This document shows positions 7,883 to 18,129 of a DNA stretch of 64,000 bases, in pieces. The stretch spans positions 338,187-402,186 of the forward strand of contig NZ_PPCV01000003.1 in assembly GCF_004126535.1 (NCBI RefSeq). The letters run 5' to 3'. Made by a program: the position numbers and the translations under genes. This stretch comes from Propioniciclava flava. GTDB taxonomy: Bacteria > Actinomycetota > Actinomycetes > Propionibacteriales > Propionibacteriaceae. The notes below the pieces were generated by a model. That model saw only the letters and a program-made list of their open reading frames with translations, searched no databases and had not been told where the DNA came from. The stretch's first letter is position 1. Every line of letters starts with the position of its first letter.

Positions 7883-8623
7883 ATGTTCAACTATGAAACG
7901 AGCTTTCCTATCGCCGTCGCCAGCCATGATGACGAGGCGTTGAGGACGGCTATCGGCTGGTGCGCCGCGCATAGGGAGGACGGGGACCGTGTGACCGTCT
8001 GGACACGCCAGAAGCAGAATCTAGGCCACAACAGAATTCTTAGCAGGTTCGTCGACGGATACCGCGACGTGGACCATGTCACCGCGCGAGGCGGGTCCTA
8101 TGTGCGCGGCTCCGGTCCGGTGCTGATGGCGTGGCCGGATCCGGCGGACATTGGGGAGTTCCTTACCTGGAACCACAACAAGGTTCGGGCGCTCTGCGTG
8201 ATCGCCTGGGACGCCGACACGATTCGACCTTGGGTGACCCAGGTGAAGCCCGCGATCCTCGGCGACAACAGCCTGTGGGATCACCTGTCTCCTGCGCTGG
8301 ATCCGGTGGTCGAGGAGGCCCTGCGCAGCCTCACGATGACTGTGAACCACAACAACACTATCAGTGCGGGCTACGAGAAGGACCAAGTCGTGGGGTCCTT
8401 CCTGGCGCTGCACGACGCCGGGTATCGGCTTGAAGGCGATCTCCTGAGCGGTTGGGCCGTGGCAAACGGATGGTCCGGAAACAACGCGCGTCGACTTCAG
8501 GACTACGCCGAACGAATCGAAGGCGGCGCGAGACCGCGCACACGCAACTCTAAGGGGCCGAAGGTGGTCGACTACTACCGAAAGAAGGCCGCGGAGCGGG
8601 CAGCAGGAGAGCTCGTCGACTGA
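7883..8623 (+). CDS. Hypothetical protein, unrecognised family
   Basis: This is a 246-residue soluble protein with a strong ribosome binding site (GGAGGG, spacing 6). The first 100 residues alternate beta and helix (FPIAVASHDDEALRTAIGW, RVTVWTRQKQNL, GPVLMAWPDPADIGEFL, ALCVIAWDADTIRPWV), suggesting a Rossmann-like or nucleotide-handling fold. The last 40 residues are basic (GARPRTRNSKGPKVVDYYRKKAAERA), as in nucleic-acid binding tails. There is no nucleotide-binding loop or catalytic signature I can name. It is isolated, upstream of the convergent PD-(D/E)XK gene; the two could belong to one cargo unit. Confidence 0.7.
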   Translation: MFNYETSFPIAVASHDDEALRTAIGWCAAHREDGDRVTVWTRQKQNLGHNRILSRFVDGYRDVDHVTARGGSYVRGSGPVLMAWPDPADIGEFLTWNHNKVRALCVIAWDADTIRPWVTQVKPAILGDNSLWDHLSPALDPVVEEALRSLTMTVNHNNTISAGYEKDQVVGSFLALHDAGYRLEGDLLSGWAVANGWSGNNARRLQDYAERIEGGARPRTRNSKGPKVVDYYRKKAAERAAGELVD

Positions 8624-8771
8624 GGCGACTGCCGGGAGCAGAAGCTCCTGTGGAGGCTCGAGCCTGTACGGATGAGGCGTTCCGAAATCCCACATCGGAT
8701 CATGCCGCTGGTAGGAAGATCGTTTCAGCATCGCTGGCGGCTCTGGAAGCTAGCTGTCGCCTCTCGAACTG

Positions 8772-9902
8772 CTATGTCGAGTCCGACACGGCTTGAACCA
8801 TCGACAGGACCAGGTCCTCGAGCTTTCCAATCTCGGTGCGGACGGCGTCCAGCGTGAGCGTTGGCGCGAACTGCATGCGCGCGCCAAAGAGGCACTCGCG
8901 GTACTTCTGCTTCGCAACCGCCATGCCGAACCCTTTGCCCAGCCAAGGTGCGCTGCCAGCGTCCACAATCGACTGCCACCCACGTCGGTCGATCGGGTGG
9001 TTCGGGCGGGCGGGAGTACGTTGCCAAGGCCATGGGGAGTGGGATGCGTCCCCGTCTGGCAGCACGGTGGCTTCAAACACCTTCTTCAGCAGCTCCCAGT
9101 CGAAGGCCTCCGAGGTGTCGGTGTCGCTCAAGCGCAGCCCGATCAACGGAGCCGGGCCCTTGACCCGATCCCGGTATTGGCGAGTTGGATGCGGACGCCA
9201 CTCGTAGGCGCTGAATCCTTCTTGGACCTCGACCTGGACCCTCAGGTTCGGCACGACGGTGTCCTTCCAGAGCCGGAGTACCCACTGCCCGCCACCGGAT
9301 GACTGGACGAAGTCGCTGTGGAGCCGGTCGGTGGGCGGATGGCTGGCCAGCCAGGCTATCCGCGCCCGGAGGGCCAACTCGAACCCGGCGGCGTCGTCGG
9401 GGACGTCGTTCCACACCGTCGCCCCGTCCACCCGAGGGACCAACTCGTCCAGCTGCCGGCGCCATGCCTGCGCAGTCCGGGCCACCCACGAGTTGGAACT
9501 TGTGGCGAAGGCGGCGAGGAGCGACTCCCAGGTGAGCGACTGCCACGGGGCAGGGACCATCACCGGCAGGTCCGCCAAGTGCAGTACGTGGTACGAGTCG
9601 GCGCCAGCGAAGGCAGTCTCGTAGCGCTGCAGTTGGTCGAGGCCGAGATCCGACAGCACCTTCACCTCGATCGCGGCCGCGGGCTCGCCGCCCGCCATGA
9701 GCAGCAGGTCCAACCGCTCCCCCCGAACGGCTGTGCCGGCGACAGACACCTCCCGCCTCACGTCATCGACCATGGCACCGCCGATGAACTGGGCGAGTGG
9801 GTGCGGGTCGGTGAGCACAAGGGTGGCCAGCAGGTCACTCCACCGGTTCTCGTTCCAACCCGGCGCCAGGAACCGTAGGTCGGGCATCGTGGTCGCTGCC
9901 AT
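8772..9902 (-). CDS. PD-(D/E)XK nuclease-fold protein, candidate defence nuclease
   Basis: The protein has 376 residues from the ATG at 9902, preceded by GAGAGG. Residues 16-85 carry the PD-(D/E)XK core: WNENRWSD with E18, then RGERLDLLLM with D65, then AAAIEVKVLSD with E79 and K81, followed by a helix beginning LDQLQRYETAF. This order is typical of restriction-endonuclease-like folds. The remaining 280 residues are of unknown fold and may provide DNA or modification recognition. There is no signal peptide. It stands alone, without a cognate methylase, next to other cargo genes, so a single-gene nuclease or a partner of an unknown sensor is more likely than a classical R-M enzyme (inference). 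Confidence 0.75.
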   Translation of the reverse strand: MAATTMPDLRFLAPGWNENRWSDLLATLVLTDPHPLAQFIGGAMVDDVRREVSVAGTAVRGERLDLLLMAGGEPAAAIEVKVLSDLGLDQLQRYETAFAGADSYHVLHLADLPVMVPAPWQSLTWESLLAAFATSSNSWVARTAQAWRRQLDELVPRVDGATVWNDVPDDAAGFELALRARIAWLASHPPTDRLHSDFVQSSGGGQWVLRLWKDTVVPNLRVQVEVQEGFSAYEWRPHPTRQYRDRVKGPAPLIGLRLSDTDTSEAFDWELLKKVFEATVLPDGDASHSPWPWQRTPARPNHPIDRRGWQSIVDAGSAPWLGKGFGMAVAKQKYRECLFGARMQFAPTLTLDAVRTEIGKLEDLVLSMVQAVSDST

Positions 9903-10255
9903 GGAGAAAACCCTCTCAAAGACCGGCTCCGATGGGGCCGCGTCCCGGATACTCCGTGGCGATGTGCGCCACATCAGGATGCTACGACTACCGGAGACCC
10001 AGTCAGGGGGACAGCTGTCGGCGACGCGCCATGTGGTACTCGTCCCTACCCGGGGAGCCAGCCTTCGACGTACGCTTCTGCCGCAGGGTGCGCGAGGGTG
10101 GCCTGTCGGCTGCCGGTACCCGAAGCGCAGACCCGCTCATGCCGCGCTGCGGGCAGCTGGCCGGCAGTGCTCTAAGAGCGCGGCTGTTCGGAGGAGGCCT
10201 CCCCGGGGTGTATCGATTGGCGCCGGACGCGGCGAGAACCGTCTTGGAAGTGGAG
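9903..10255. other. Intergenic region upstream of the PD-(D/E)XK gene
   Basis: These 353 bases lie between the start of the nuclease gene and the end of the lipoprotein gene, both on the minus strand. They contain no frame I would call coding and no repeat; the nuclease promoter should lie here. Confidence 0.4.
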
Positions 10256-10960
10256 TCATCGGCGGCCACAGGAATAGCCAGCCAACATTGCAGCAACGTG
10301 ATCATTGTCATCGAGCTCGAAGATTGCCCCCGTGGTGTCCCCGACGAAGATGGAGAACACGCGGTCGCCGGCGTCACCTTCGACACCCGCATAGTCCCAC
10401 TCTTCACTGTCGAAGCGCGTCTCTAGGATGGCGAGCGGCGTACCGATAGCTGTGCCGGCGGGTCCTGTCGCGTTCGGGGACAAGCCCGGACGACCATCGA
10501 GCGTCGGGTCTATGCGCCAGCCGGAAACCGAGCCGGGCGGGTAGGTCTCGCCATACTCGTCACCGGTGTCTACCTCGTGCAGGACCACCACGGAGAAGTC
10601 ACCCCAGCGGTATGTCGTGTTCCGCAATGAACTGCTACCACAGGTCGCGGAGTCTGCTTTCTCGTCCGGCTCACCGAGCGCAGCTATCAAGGTGCTGGTC
10701 GATTGCGGGCCGTCGCGGCCCATCTGCTGTCCATCCACAGCAATCCAGCCGCCGGCCAGACCACTCAGTGTTGGCCACACACGGTCAGTTGGTAGACGGC
10801 CGGCTGGTGTGGCGTCTACCGGATCTGTCGTCGCGGACACCTGAGGCCCTCCAGTGGGGGTGCTGCTCCCAGATGTTCCACTGCTGGGCGCGGTACATGA
10901 CGATGCGGCGATCGCCAGCGTGACGATCAGGGTCACAAGTCGCAATGAACGATGTTCCAT
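10256..10960 (-). CDS. Hypothetical lipoprotein
   Basis: The ATG at 10960 has GGAGG 5 bases upstream, so I prefer it to upstream starts. The 234-residue product begins MEHRSLRLVTLIVTLAIAASSC, a lipoprotein signal peptide with Cys22 as the lipidation site. A Ser/Thr/Pro/Gly-rich linker follows (about 23-55), and then a beta-rich domain of about 170 residues. Two cysteines, one in ATCGSSS and one in GYSCGRR, could form a disulphide. It should sit on the outer face of the cytoplasmic membrane. The fold is not recognised. A lipoprotein inside a mobile element could act in surface exclusion or in blocking phage DNA entry, but nothing specific shows this. Confidence 0.75.
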   Translation of the reverse strand: MEHRSLRLVTLIVTLAIAASSCTAPSSGTSGSSTPTGGPQVSATTDPVDATPAGRLPTDRVWPTLSGLAGGWIAVDGQQMGRDGPQSTSTLIAALGEPDEKADSATCGSSSLRNTTYRWGDFSVVVLHEVDTGDEYGETYPPGSVSGWRIDPTLDGRPGLSPNATGPAGTAIGTPLAILETRFDSEEWDYAGVEGDAGDRVFSIFVGDTTGAIFELDDNDHVAAMLAGYSCGRR

Positions 10961-11180
10961 CCGTGCCTCCATGCTGAGGGTGTGAAACGAGTGTGCCCTG
11001 CTTCGCATCCCCACAGCAGACGGCACGCGGCCCTTCCGTCCCAGAGGCGGTGAGCAGCCTCCGAGCGCAAATTGCCGCTTGTGTTCTCTCGTCGCAACGT
11101 CCGCAAATGCCGCCGGTCGTGGATCACCATCATGCCAACCATCTACAGAATGGGATGCTTTCGGAGAAGGTCGAGATGAC

Positions 11181-12149
11181 CTAGGTCAGGTTGGGCGGAA
11201 GTGCCAGGTTGTGCTTCTGAGCGAGGTGGATCGTCTGGCTGTAGCGCACGGAGGTTTTGGCCAGCGATCCCAGCACCGTGCCATTGATTCCAGCGGAGGT
11301 GACGACCGCGATCGCGGGCATCTTGGCCACGACCTTCTCGATCGGGATGTGTTGCCCGTTGCTCACTTGCTTCAGTAGCTTCTCGACCGCAGCAGCAATG
11401 CGGTGATCGTTGCGGAACTTGTCGCTCCAGCGCACCCGTCCCGCGCCCTCGACGAAGGCATCTCTCGCCCCCTTGACGGTGCCTGCCTTGGGTGCTTGGG
11501 CCGTCCAAGCCTTGCGGATCATGCGGTCCAAATGGTTGCGTCCGGCGTCCCCAGCGGGGTCGAGTCCGTAGGCGTGCGCGGCGCGAGTGGCGATCGCGGT
11601 GGACAGTGCGTGCATGATGATCAGGTCGAGACCGATAGCTGCCACCGACCCTGCGATGGGGACAAAGGTGATGAGCCCAAGCGCGGCCCCCTCCACGACA
11701 CCGGTGGTGCGGCACCGCCACACGAAGCCGCGCGTGACTTCGTCGAGGTCTTCCAAGTCTAGTTCTCGCAGGTCGGTCAGGCTCGCGACTGGGCGGCCTT
11801 GATCGCGGTGGTGAGCGTAGATCGCCTCAGGGTCACTGAACTCCTGGACAGTTTCAGTGACCCACTCGATCAATCCGAGTGCCGCCTCCGCGGTCGGCTC
11901 CAGTGCTCGGTCTATGACGATGCCGCCAATGTCCTTGACGGGCTGCGGAGTGACAGCGCTGATGTATCCGCGAGTCGCTGTGGCGGCCTCTTTGATCCTC
12001 GCGACCGCGGCATCCTTAGCTTGTTCGGCTTTCGGGGGGAGGCTACGGCGGCTTGCCTTGCGCTGCCAGAACTCGTCGAGCTCGGTCCACGCCTTCGCCT
12101 CATAGGGCGACATCCGGGGCCGATCGGTGGTGGCTTCGCTGCTGGTCAC
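11181..12149 (-). CDS. EcsC family protein
   Basis: The start is either GTG 12149 or ATG 12113 (MSPYEAKAWTELDEFWQ); neither has a strong ribosome binding site. The product of about 322 residues matches the EcsC family. It has an N-terminal YEAKAW...FW helix, a central glycine-rich hydrophobic stretch (GAALGLITFVPIAGSVAAIGLDL), a segment reading ATRAAHAYGLDPAGD, and a second hydrophobic stretch (AIAVVTSAGINGTVLGSLAKT). EcsC-like proteins are membrane-associated and poorly understood; they turn up beside secretion, conflict and stress genes. Here the gene has no transporter partner, so a stand-alone membrane-acting role is more likely. Confidence 0.75.
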   Translation of the reverse strand: MTSSEATTDRPRMSPYEAKAWTELDEFWQRKASRRSLPPKAEQAKDAAVARIKEAATATRGYISAVTPQPVKDIGGIVIDRALEPTAEAALGLIEWVTETVQEFSDPEAIYAHHRDQGRPVASLTDLRELDLEDLDEVTRGFVWRCRTTGVVEGAALGLITFVPIAGSVAAIGLDLIIMHALSTAIATRAAHAYGLDPAGDAGRNHLDRMIRKAWTAQAPKAGTVKGARDAFVEGAGRVRWSDKFRNDHRIAAAVEKLLKQVSNGQHIPIEKVVAKMPAIAVVTSAGINGTVLGSLAKTSVRYSQTIHLAQKHNLALPPNLT

Positions 12150-12348
12150 GGCCCTACATAAGCACACCACGGCGGGGCTACGCCGCCCCGTCGTCATTCC
12201 CGTGTCTGGTGTGCAGCGGCCCGGCCCTCTTTACTGAACGCCCCGCCGTCGAAGGAGGGGGCATCCGATCATGCCGCTGCGGGCTGAGCGTCAGGTGCAC
12301 GCTTGGATCGGTCCAGAGGCGGTATGGACCTTGCCTTTGCAGATGCAG

Positions 12349-13065
12349 TCACGACTCAGGGCGCCCGCCCTGGTGGACGCCATGTTGGTTGCCTCCATCC
12401 GCAAGGCTCAGATCCTCCGAGAGGTCTCGAAGGCGTTCCCAGGCGTCTTTGAGGAACCCGTTGTAGGCACCCACGAGATGATGCAGGGAGACGTTCTTGA
12501 AGGTCGGGCTTGATCCGAGCTTGTTGCGCGTGACAGAGAGCGATGCCACGCACGGCTCAAGTGCACCAACCACATTCAGGTCAGACTGGAGGAAGGAGTG
12601 CTTGTGGGCGTTGGAAACGCTATTAAGCGTCTCCAAGAGCCAACGATGCGTCTCGAAGATGGGCCACCCGAGCGTAAGGGAACTGGAAACGGAGTCGACG
12701 ATGAGCTTGTTGGGGTATGCCCCGTCGTCGAGTCGCTTCGTCAGCACCCAAACGAGCGTAACCAACTCGTCTGAGGCGCGCCGAAGCAGTGAAACGGCTT
12801 CTTCGGCGGTGAGCCAATGGAGAGTGCAATGGTCAACCGTTCCCGGGAGCATCGCCTTTCGAAACACCTCCCAATGTCCATAGCACTCGCTGAGCCGTAG
12901 GTTGGCGTGGGAAAGCCTCTGCCCGATCTTCATTAGCTTGAGCTGCATATTCCCCCAGGGGGTGTCGGGAGGCAGCCAGAAGAAGTCCTGTGCGAGCGTG
13001 ATCGAGTCGAATGGCTCGCCGGTGGGTTTCAAGACGAGGGGGAACACCGGACCTAGCGTACTCAC
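12349..13065 (-). CDS. Hypothetical helical protein
   Basis: I choose the GTG at 13065 (VSTLGPVFPLVLKPTGEPF) because upstream in-frame codons look non-coding (Arg/Pro-rich). The product is about 238 residues, soluble and mostly helical. Conserved-looking parts are WLPPDTPWGNMQLKLMKIG and LLETLNSVSNAHKHSFLQSD. The latter has the helical His-rich shape of HEPN-like or DUF-type helical bundles but lacks a clean R-x4-6-H motif, so I do not assign it. It lies just downstream of the TraA remnant on the same strand. Confidence 0.6.
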   Translation of the reverse strand: MSTLGPVFPLVLKPTGEPFDSITLAQDFFWLPPDTPWGNMQLKLMKIGQRLSHANLRLSECYGHWEVFRKAMLPGTVDHCTLHWLTAEEAVSLLRRASDELVTLVWVLTKRLDDGAYPNKLIVDSVSSSLTLGWPIFETHRWLLETLNSVSNAHKHSFLQSDLNVVGALEPCVASLSVTRNKLGSSPTFKNVSLHHLVGAYNGFLKDAWERLRDLSEDLSLADGGNQHGVHQGGRPES

Positions 13066-13217
13066 GCGCGGCGCAGGACGCGGAAAGGGGACGCCGCGCA
13101 GCGCACAACGGCCGACGCGCGGATCTGCCGCTGTCAGGTCGTTGGCAACAGCGGTGCTGCTGCCGTGTCTCCCCCGATCCCCACCGGTCATCGGCGAGCC
13201 ATGTGGCGCCAACGTGG

Positions 13218-16200
13218 CTAGCGGTCGACCCCACGGGATGGGGCACGTGCCGGCACGGGGGAGTCGCCGGGATGGGCAGCGGTGCGACCGGGACGGCTGG
13301 TCACGCGCTCGTGAACGCCTACGGCTTCAGCGTGCGCGAGCCGGGTCTTGACGTGGGTGACGTCACGCAGGGCGATTGCGGCTGAACCGCGCGGATCCTG
13401 GTTCCAGGCATTGACCAGGTCGTGGAGGGCCGTGCGGAGCAGGCCGGCGGGCAGTCTCAAGCGTTCGGCAACGTCCTGGGTGCCGGTCTCCCAGCGTTCG
13501 GGTGGGGAGGCTGCGATGACTCGGAGCGCGTCGACCGCCGCTTCGCTCGCCGGCAGGTGCGCGAAGCGTTCGTCAACGAGCTGGTCGGCGAGCGGCCTCG
13601 CGCGCTTGAGCGCGGCGGCGAGGACGCCCGCGCTTCCGGTGGCGACGAGGTCGGCAGGGTCGGTGCCGTCGGGCAGTTCCGCGTGTCGGGGATCGTGTCC
13701 GTGGGGGGTGAGGATCCAGTAGTCGCGTTCGGCGGCGACGCGACCGGCGAGGTCGGCGTCGGTGGCGACGATCGGCGTCCGGTGCCCGTGCTGGCGGAGT
13801 TGGGCGGCTTGGTCGTCGGTGAGGGAGGTTCCCAAGGGAGCGACGCCGACGTACGTGCCGCCGGTGGCGAGGGTGATGGCGATGGCGTCCAGGGGGCCTT
13901 CGACGATGACGGGGGTGACGCCGGGGCCGAGGGGTCCGGTGGTGTAGAGCTGGTCGCCCTTGTGGAACAGGGGGGTGTCGCCGGTGTTGAGGTACTTGGG
14001 ACCGGCCTTGTCGTCGTCGGTGCGGTCGGGGTGGCGGCGTCCGACGAAGCCGAGGATGACGCCGTCATGCCGGATCGGGAAGACGGCCCGGTCGCGGAAC
14101 CGGTCGATGAGTCGGCCGGTTGAGGCCCGGGTGGCGACCCCCGCGGCGAGCATCTCCTCGTCGGTGACGCCGAGCCGGTGGAGGTGACCGACGAGGGTCG
14201 TCCAGCCAGCGGGGGCGTAGCCGGGGTGCAGGTCGGGGTGTCCGGTGAGGTCGATGCCGAACCGTGATTCGAGGTAGGGCCGGGCCCACGATCCCGGGAG
14301 ACGGTCGGCGTAGAAGCTGGCGGTGAGCTGGTTGATGTGGGCGAGGCGTTCGGGGGTGGAGGGGCAGTCGCGCCACGCGTCGGCGCGTTCGAACATCTTG
14401 TGGAGGTCGTGCTCGGTGGGCTCGGGGAGGCCCATCGTGTCGCGGATCATCACCTGCAACGCCAGCCCTGCCCCCGCGTCCAAATCGTCTGGGTTGGCGT
14501 CCCACGGTTCGGCGTCGAGGGTGTCGACGGCGATCGGCGCGACAGCTTCGTCCGGGTCGCCGATGAGGATCGGGTTGGTGGGTTCGTGGCCGTGCCACAG
14601 GTCGGCGGGTGGTTCCTCGGCAGGGTGCGGAGGTTCGGGTTCCTGGTCGAACGAGCTGTGGGGGTCGGTGAGGGTCGAGATGCGCCAGACGAGGGCGAGG
14701 CAGTCGTCGACCTGCTGGTTGTTGCCGGCGCCCACGCTGAGGAGGTCGGTGGGGGTCCAGCCTTGCCGGATGCCGTGGTCGACGGCGGTGACGAGGGCGG
14801 GCCACCAGCGGCTGGCCTGCAGTTCGTTGGCGCGTTCGGTGCCGAGTGTGTCGGCGAGGGTGGTGGTCCAGGCGGGGGTGAGGGGTTGGTCGGTGTCGAG
14901 GGCGGCGGGGGTGAGGTGGCGGGCGATGCGCCACCACAGGGCGGCCGCGGCGTGGTCGTCGGGCAGGTTTCCCTCACCGGCCGCTGCGTGGAGCAGAGTG
15001 CGGGCGTTGAGTCCGGACGCCGACAGGTGCGCGAGCCGGCTGGCGAGGGTGGAGGTGAAGCCGTCCCCAGCGAGGCGCGGTTCGAGGTGGCGCAGGAGGG
15101 GTCCCCACTCAGCCATCGCGGGTTGGCGGTCACCAGTAAGGCGGCGGTCGAGGTGGCGTTGCCAGCGAGCGGCTGCTTTCGGGAATTGGCGTTCGCCGGT
15201 GGGGCGCAGGTCGGTGTCGGGGACGCCGATCGCGGCGCGCCAGACGGTGAGCTCGGCGATAGTTTGTCCGGTGGGCTGTCCGAGGATGGACGCTAACCAG
15301 GCCGGCGTCCGCCCCGCAGTGAGCGCTTCTTGGTGGACGGTGTCGCCGAGTTCGCTGACCAGGCGGGCGCGGGCGTTCAGGTAGGGACCCCATTCGGGGT
15401 GTTCCCGCAGTCTGTTCGGGACGGCGGGGAGCCAGGGCAGCGGCCCGGGTCGGCTGCCGCGTAGTCCGGTGGCGTCGAGGCGCCAGTCGAGGACGGCGGC
15501 CGGATCCCCGGCACCGGTCAACGGTTGTTCGGTGGCGGCGCGGCGAAGTTCGGTGAGGGGGTCATGGCCGTCGGCGGCGATCAGGAGCAGGCGGGCGCGG
15601 AGCGCGGGCCAGGCGTCGCACCACGGAACGCCGGGGAGTGCGTGGTCGACCTGGCGTTCCAGCGCATGGACGGCGAGGTCGCCGGCGACGTCTTCGGCGG
15701 CCGCCGATAGGGCGTCGGTGTAGCGGGCGACGGCCTCCCCGAGCCGGACGCGCGGGTCACCCAGGTGCTGTTGAAGGCTCGTCGCTGAGATGGGGGCGGT
15801 GTCGCGGGCGAGGATCTGTTCCAGGACATCGGTGGCCGTCAACGGGTGGACGGTCTCGGGGCGGATGACAGTGTGTGGGTCGCCGTCGCCGACGACCTGG
15901 AGGTACACGTGGTTGGCGTGCCGTCCGCGGGTGAGCATCGTGTACAGCTGCTGGCGGCCTTCGGTCCCGGTGGCGAGGCCGTGCATGGTGTCGACGGACA
16001 CGCCTTGGGCGGTGTGCACGGTGGAGGCATAGCCGAGTTCGGTCGAGGTGGTGACGTAGTCGGCGGGCAGGACCACGCTGCGTCGGCTGCGGGTGTGGAG
16101 GGCGCGGACGCTGCCGTCGCCGGGGAGGGCGGTGATGCTCCAGCGGTCGCCGTTCTTGACCCAGTCGGTCGCGGACACGCGGAGTCGGCGGTCGTTGGTG

Positions 16201-17717
16201 CGGGTGATGATCACGTCGCCGACCGAAGCGGACAGCCCATCGGCGAGTTCGACTTCGTGGCTGGGGAGGGTGCCGTTGAGGCGGTGGTGGCGGGCGCGGG
16301 TGTTCAACTCGGCGACGAGGTCGCGGGTGGGGGCGAGCATGATCGTGTCCAGGCCGGCGGTTCGGTCGGTTTGCCAGGCGTCGAACACGTCGTCGGTGAT
16401 CGTGGCCAGGTCGCCGACGTGGACGCGGTCGTGGTCGAGGTAGAAGCCGAGTGCTTCGGGGTTCCCATCGCGGAGGGCGAGGCTGGCGCCGCCTTCGGCG
16501 GGGTCGGCGAAGCGGACGAGTTCGTTCAACCGGGCGGCTCCGTGGCGGGTGGCGATGTCACGCAGGACGCCGCCGGCGCCGATCGCCGCCAACTGTTGGT
16601 CGTCACCGACCAGCCGGACACTCGCCCCACGTTCGAGGATGTGCCCGACGGCGGCATCCAAGGAGAGGGTGTCGGCCATGCCTGCTTCGTCGATCACGAC
16701 CAGCGTGCTGGGCCCGATTCGGGCGGCCCAGTCAGGCAGGTCGTCGTGGTCGATGGACCAGGTGAGCTTGGCGAGAGTGTCGGTGTGGGTGTCGATCTGG
16801 GAGCCCAAGGCGGCGGCCGCGGCCGCGGAGGGGGCGAGGCCGACCACGGTGCCGCCGGCCTGCTGCCACGCCAACGAGAGGGCGCGCATGGCGGTAGTCT
16901 TGCCCGACCCGGCTGGTGCGATCGCGACCTGGACCCGTGCCCCGGAGCACGCCATCGCCCGGACGAGCGCTACCTGCCCGGCGTTCAACTCGACCCCGTT
17001 CGCCGCCGTCTCCAGTAGAGCGACCTCGACGGTGGCCGGGTCGACGGTGCGGCCGTCGTGGCGTCCGGCCGCGTCCACGAGCCGTTGCTCGGCGGCGAGG
17101 ATCCGCGGTGAGGTGAACAACTCAGCCCCCGCCACCGTGTAGACCGACTGGCCGTCCACGCGCTGCAACGCTGCAGGTTCGGCGATCGCTTCCGCGGAGA
17201 CGGCGAGCGGAAGGGAGTGCTCGCCCAGCGCGGTCGCGACGAGCCGTTCCACGGCGGCGTCGAGTTGGGCGGTGGGGATGCTGGCGGCACGGGCGCGGCG
17301 TTGCGCTTCGGCGCGGACGTGCCAGGCCTGCCAGGTCGCCCGGGAGCCCTCGACCGTGGCGACGATGCTCGCGGCCGTGCGGGTGAACCAGGCCTCATCC
17401 AAGGTGGGGGCGCTGGCGCGCGTGGGGTGGAGGGCGGTGTGGAGCATGCGACCGATGCCGTCCGGGCCACCCAGCACGGCTTCGGCCTGGGTGCGCCAAG
17501 CGGTGCGCTGCTCGGCAAGGGTGCGGGGTTCGTGCTTCGCGTCGCGGGTCTCGAGGTTGGCCTGTTGGGCCAGGGCGAGGGTCTCGATCGGGGTCGGCGG
17601 ACGCCCGTGGGTGGCCTGGAACTCGACGGCGAGTTCGTCCTGGCGGGCTTCAATGCTGCGCCGGCGGGCCGACCAGCGGGTGTTCAACGCCGGGTCGACG
17701 CCGTCGATCTCCGGCGG
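13218..17717 (-). pseudogene. traA: TraA/TrwC-type transfer protein, helicase plus primase part only (relaxase domain lost)
   Basis: The readable frame has about 1490 codons from TTG 17687, but homology-like sequence continues upstream as PPEIDGVDPALNTRWSARRR before an in-frame stop at 17736-17738. That is the middle of a MobF-type TraA, so the N-terminal relaxase with its catalytic Tyr and HUH motif is missing. Counted from 17687, what remains is a RecD-like helicase with Walker A APAGSGKT (257-264), Walker B VIDEAG (331-336) and a GDDQQLAAIG box. C-terminal to this is a DnaG-like primase/Toprim part (VILGFVGRRHP, PKYLNTGDTPLFHKGDQLY, VIVEGPLDA, TDADLAG). The frame is intact over 4.4 kb, so helicase/primase protein could still be made, but it cannot nick oriT. 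Confidence 0.85.
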
Positions 17718-18129
17718 CCGCTGCCTGGTCGGCCACTACGACCAGGGTGAGTACGTGGCCGGCTGGCCCGAGGTGGCCTGCGAGTCCATCCGGGCGATCA
17801 ACCACCTGACGGACCACGGTCCCATCCCGGCGCCCACGCTTTACCGCGTCCTGGGCGAACTCAAGGGCGTCGGCCACTTCCTGCCGCAGGCCTTGGCCCA
17901 GATGACGCGCGGACTTCAGGAGTCGCTGGGGCTGTACCGGGTCTACGACGCTCGGGCCCCGGCCGACTCGGTCCTCGAGGCCACCCTCCTGCTGAACCAG
18001 GCCCTCCGGAAGGCCGCCGAGCTCGGCAAACTCCTCGAAGCCGCGCAGGCTGCCATCAGCGAGCAGGGCTACCACGACGAAGACGAGGGGGATCCCACCC
18101 TCTTCGACGACGGGGACGACCCACGATGA
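17718..18129 (+). pseudogene. Truncated transfer-region protein, 5' end lost at the traA junction
   Basis: The coding-like frame begins at about 17715 (GRCLVGHYDQGEYVAGWPEV). Everything upstream in the same frame is the antisense of traA, so the original start is gone. About 137 codons remain, ending in an acidic tail (DEDEGDPTLFDDGDDP). A GTG near 17754 could serve as a new start. The protein looks helical and soluble and is of the kind encoded near TraA in actinobacterial elements, with no known function. Its TGA overlaps the ATG of the next gene. Head-to-head with the beheaded traA, it defines a recombination scar. Confidence 0.6.

Noticed and set aside
12349..13065. HEPN nuclease call for the helical protein downstream of traA
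   Set aside because: NAHKHS looks suggestive but lacks the R-x4-6-H spacing.
15846..17018. Gly/Val-rich 390-codon plus-strand frame opposite traA
   Set aside because: Low-complexity antisense product of GC-rich codons; no start signal.
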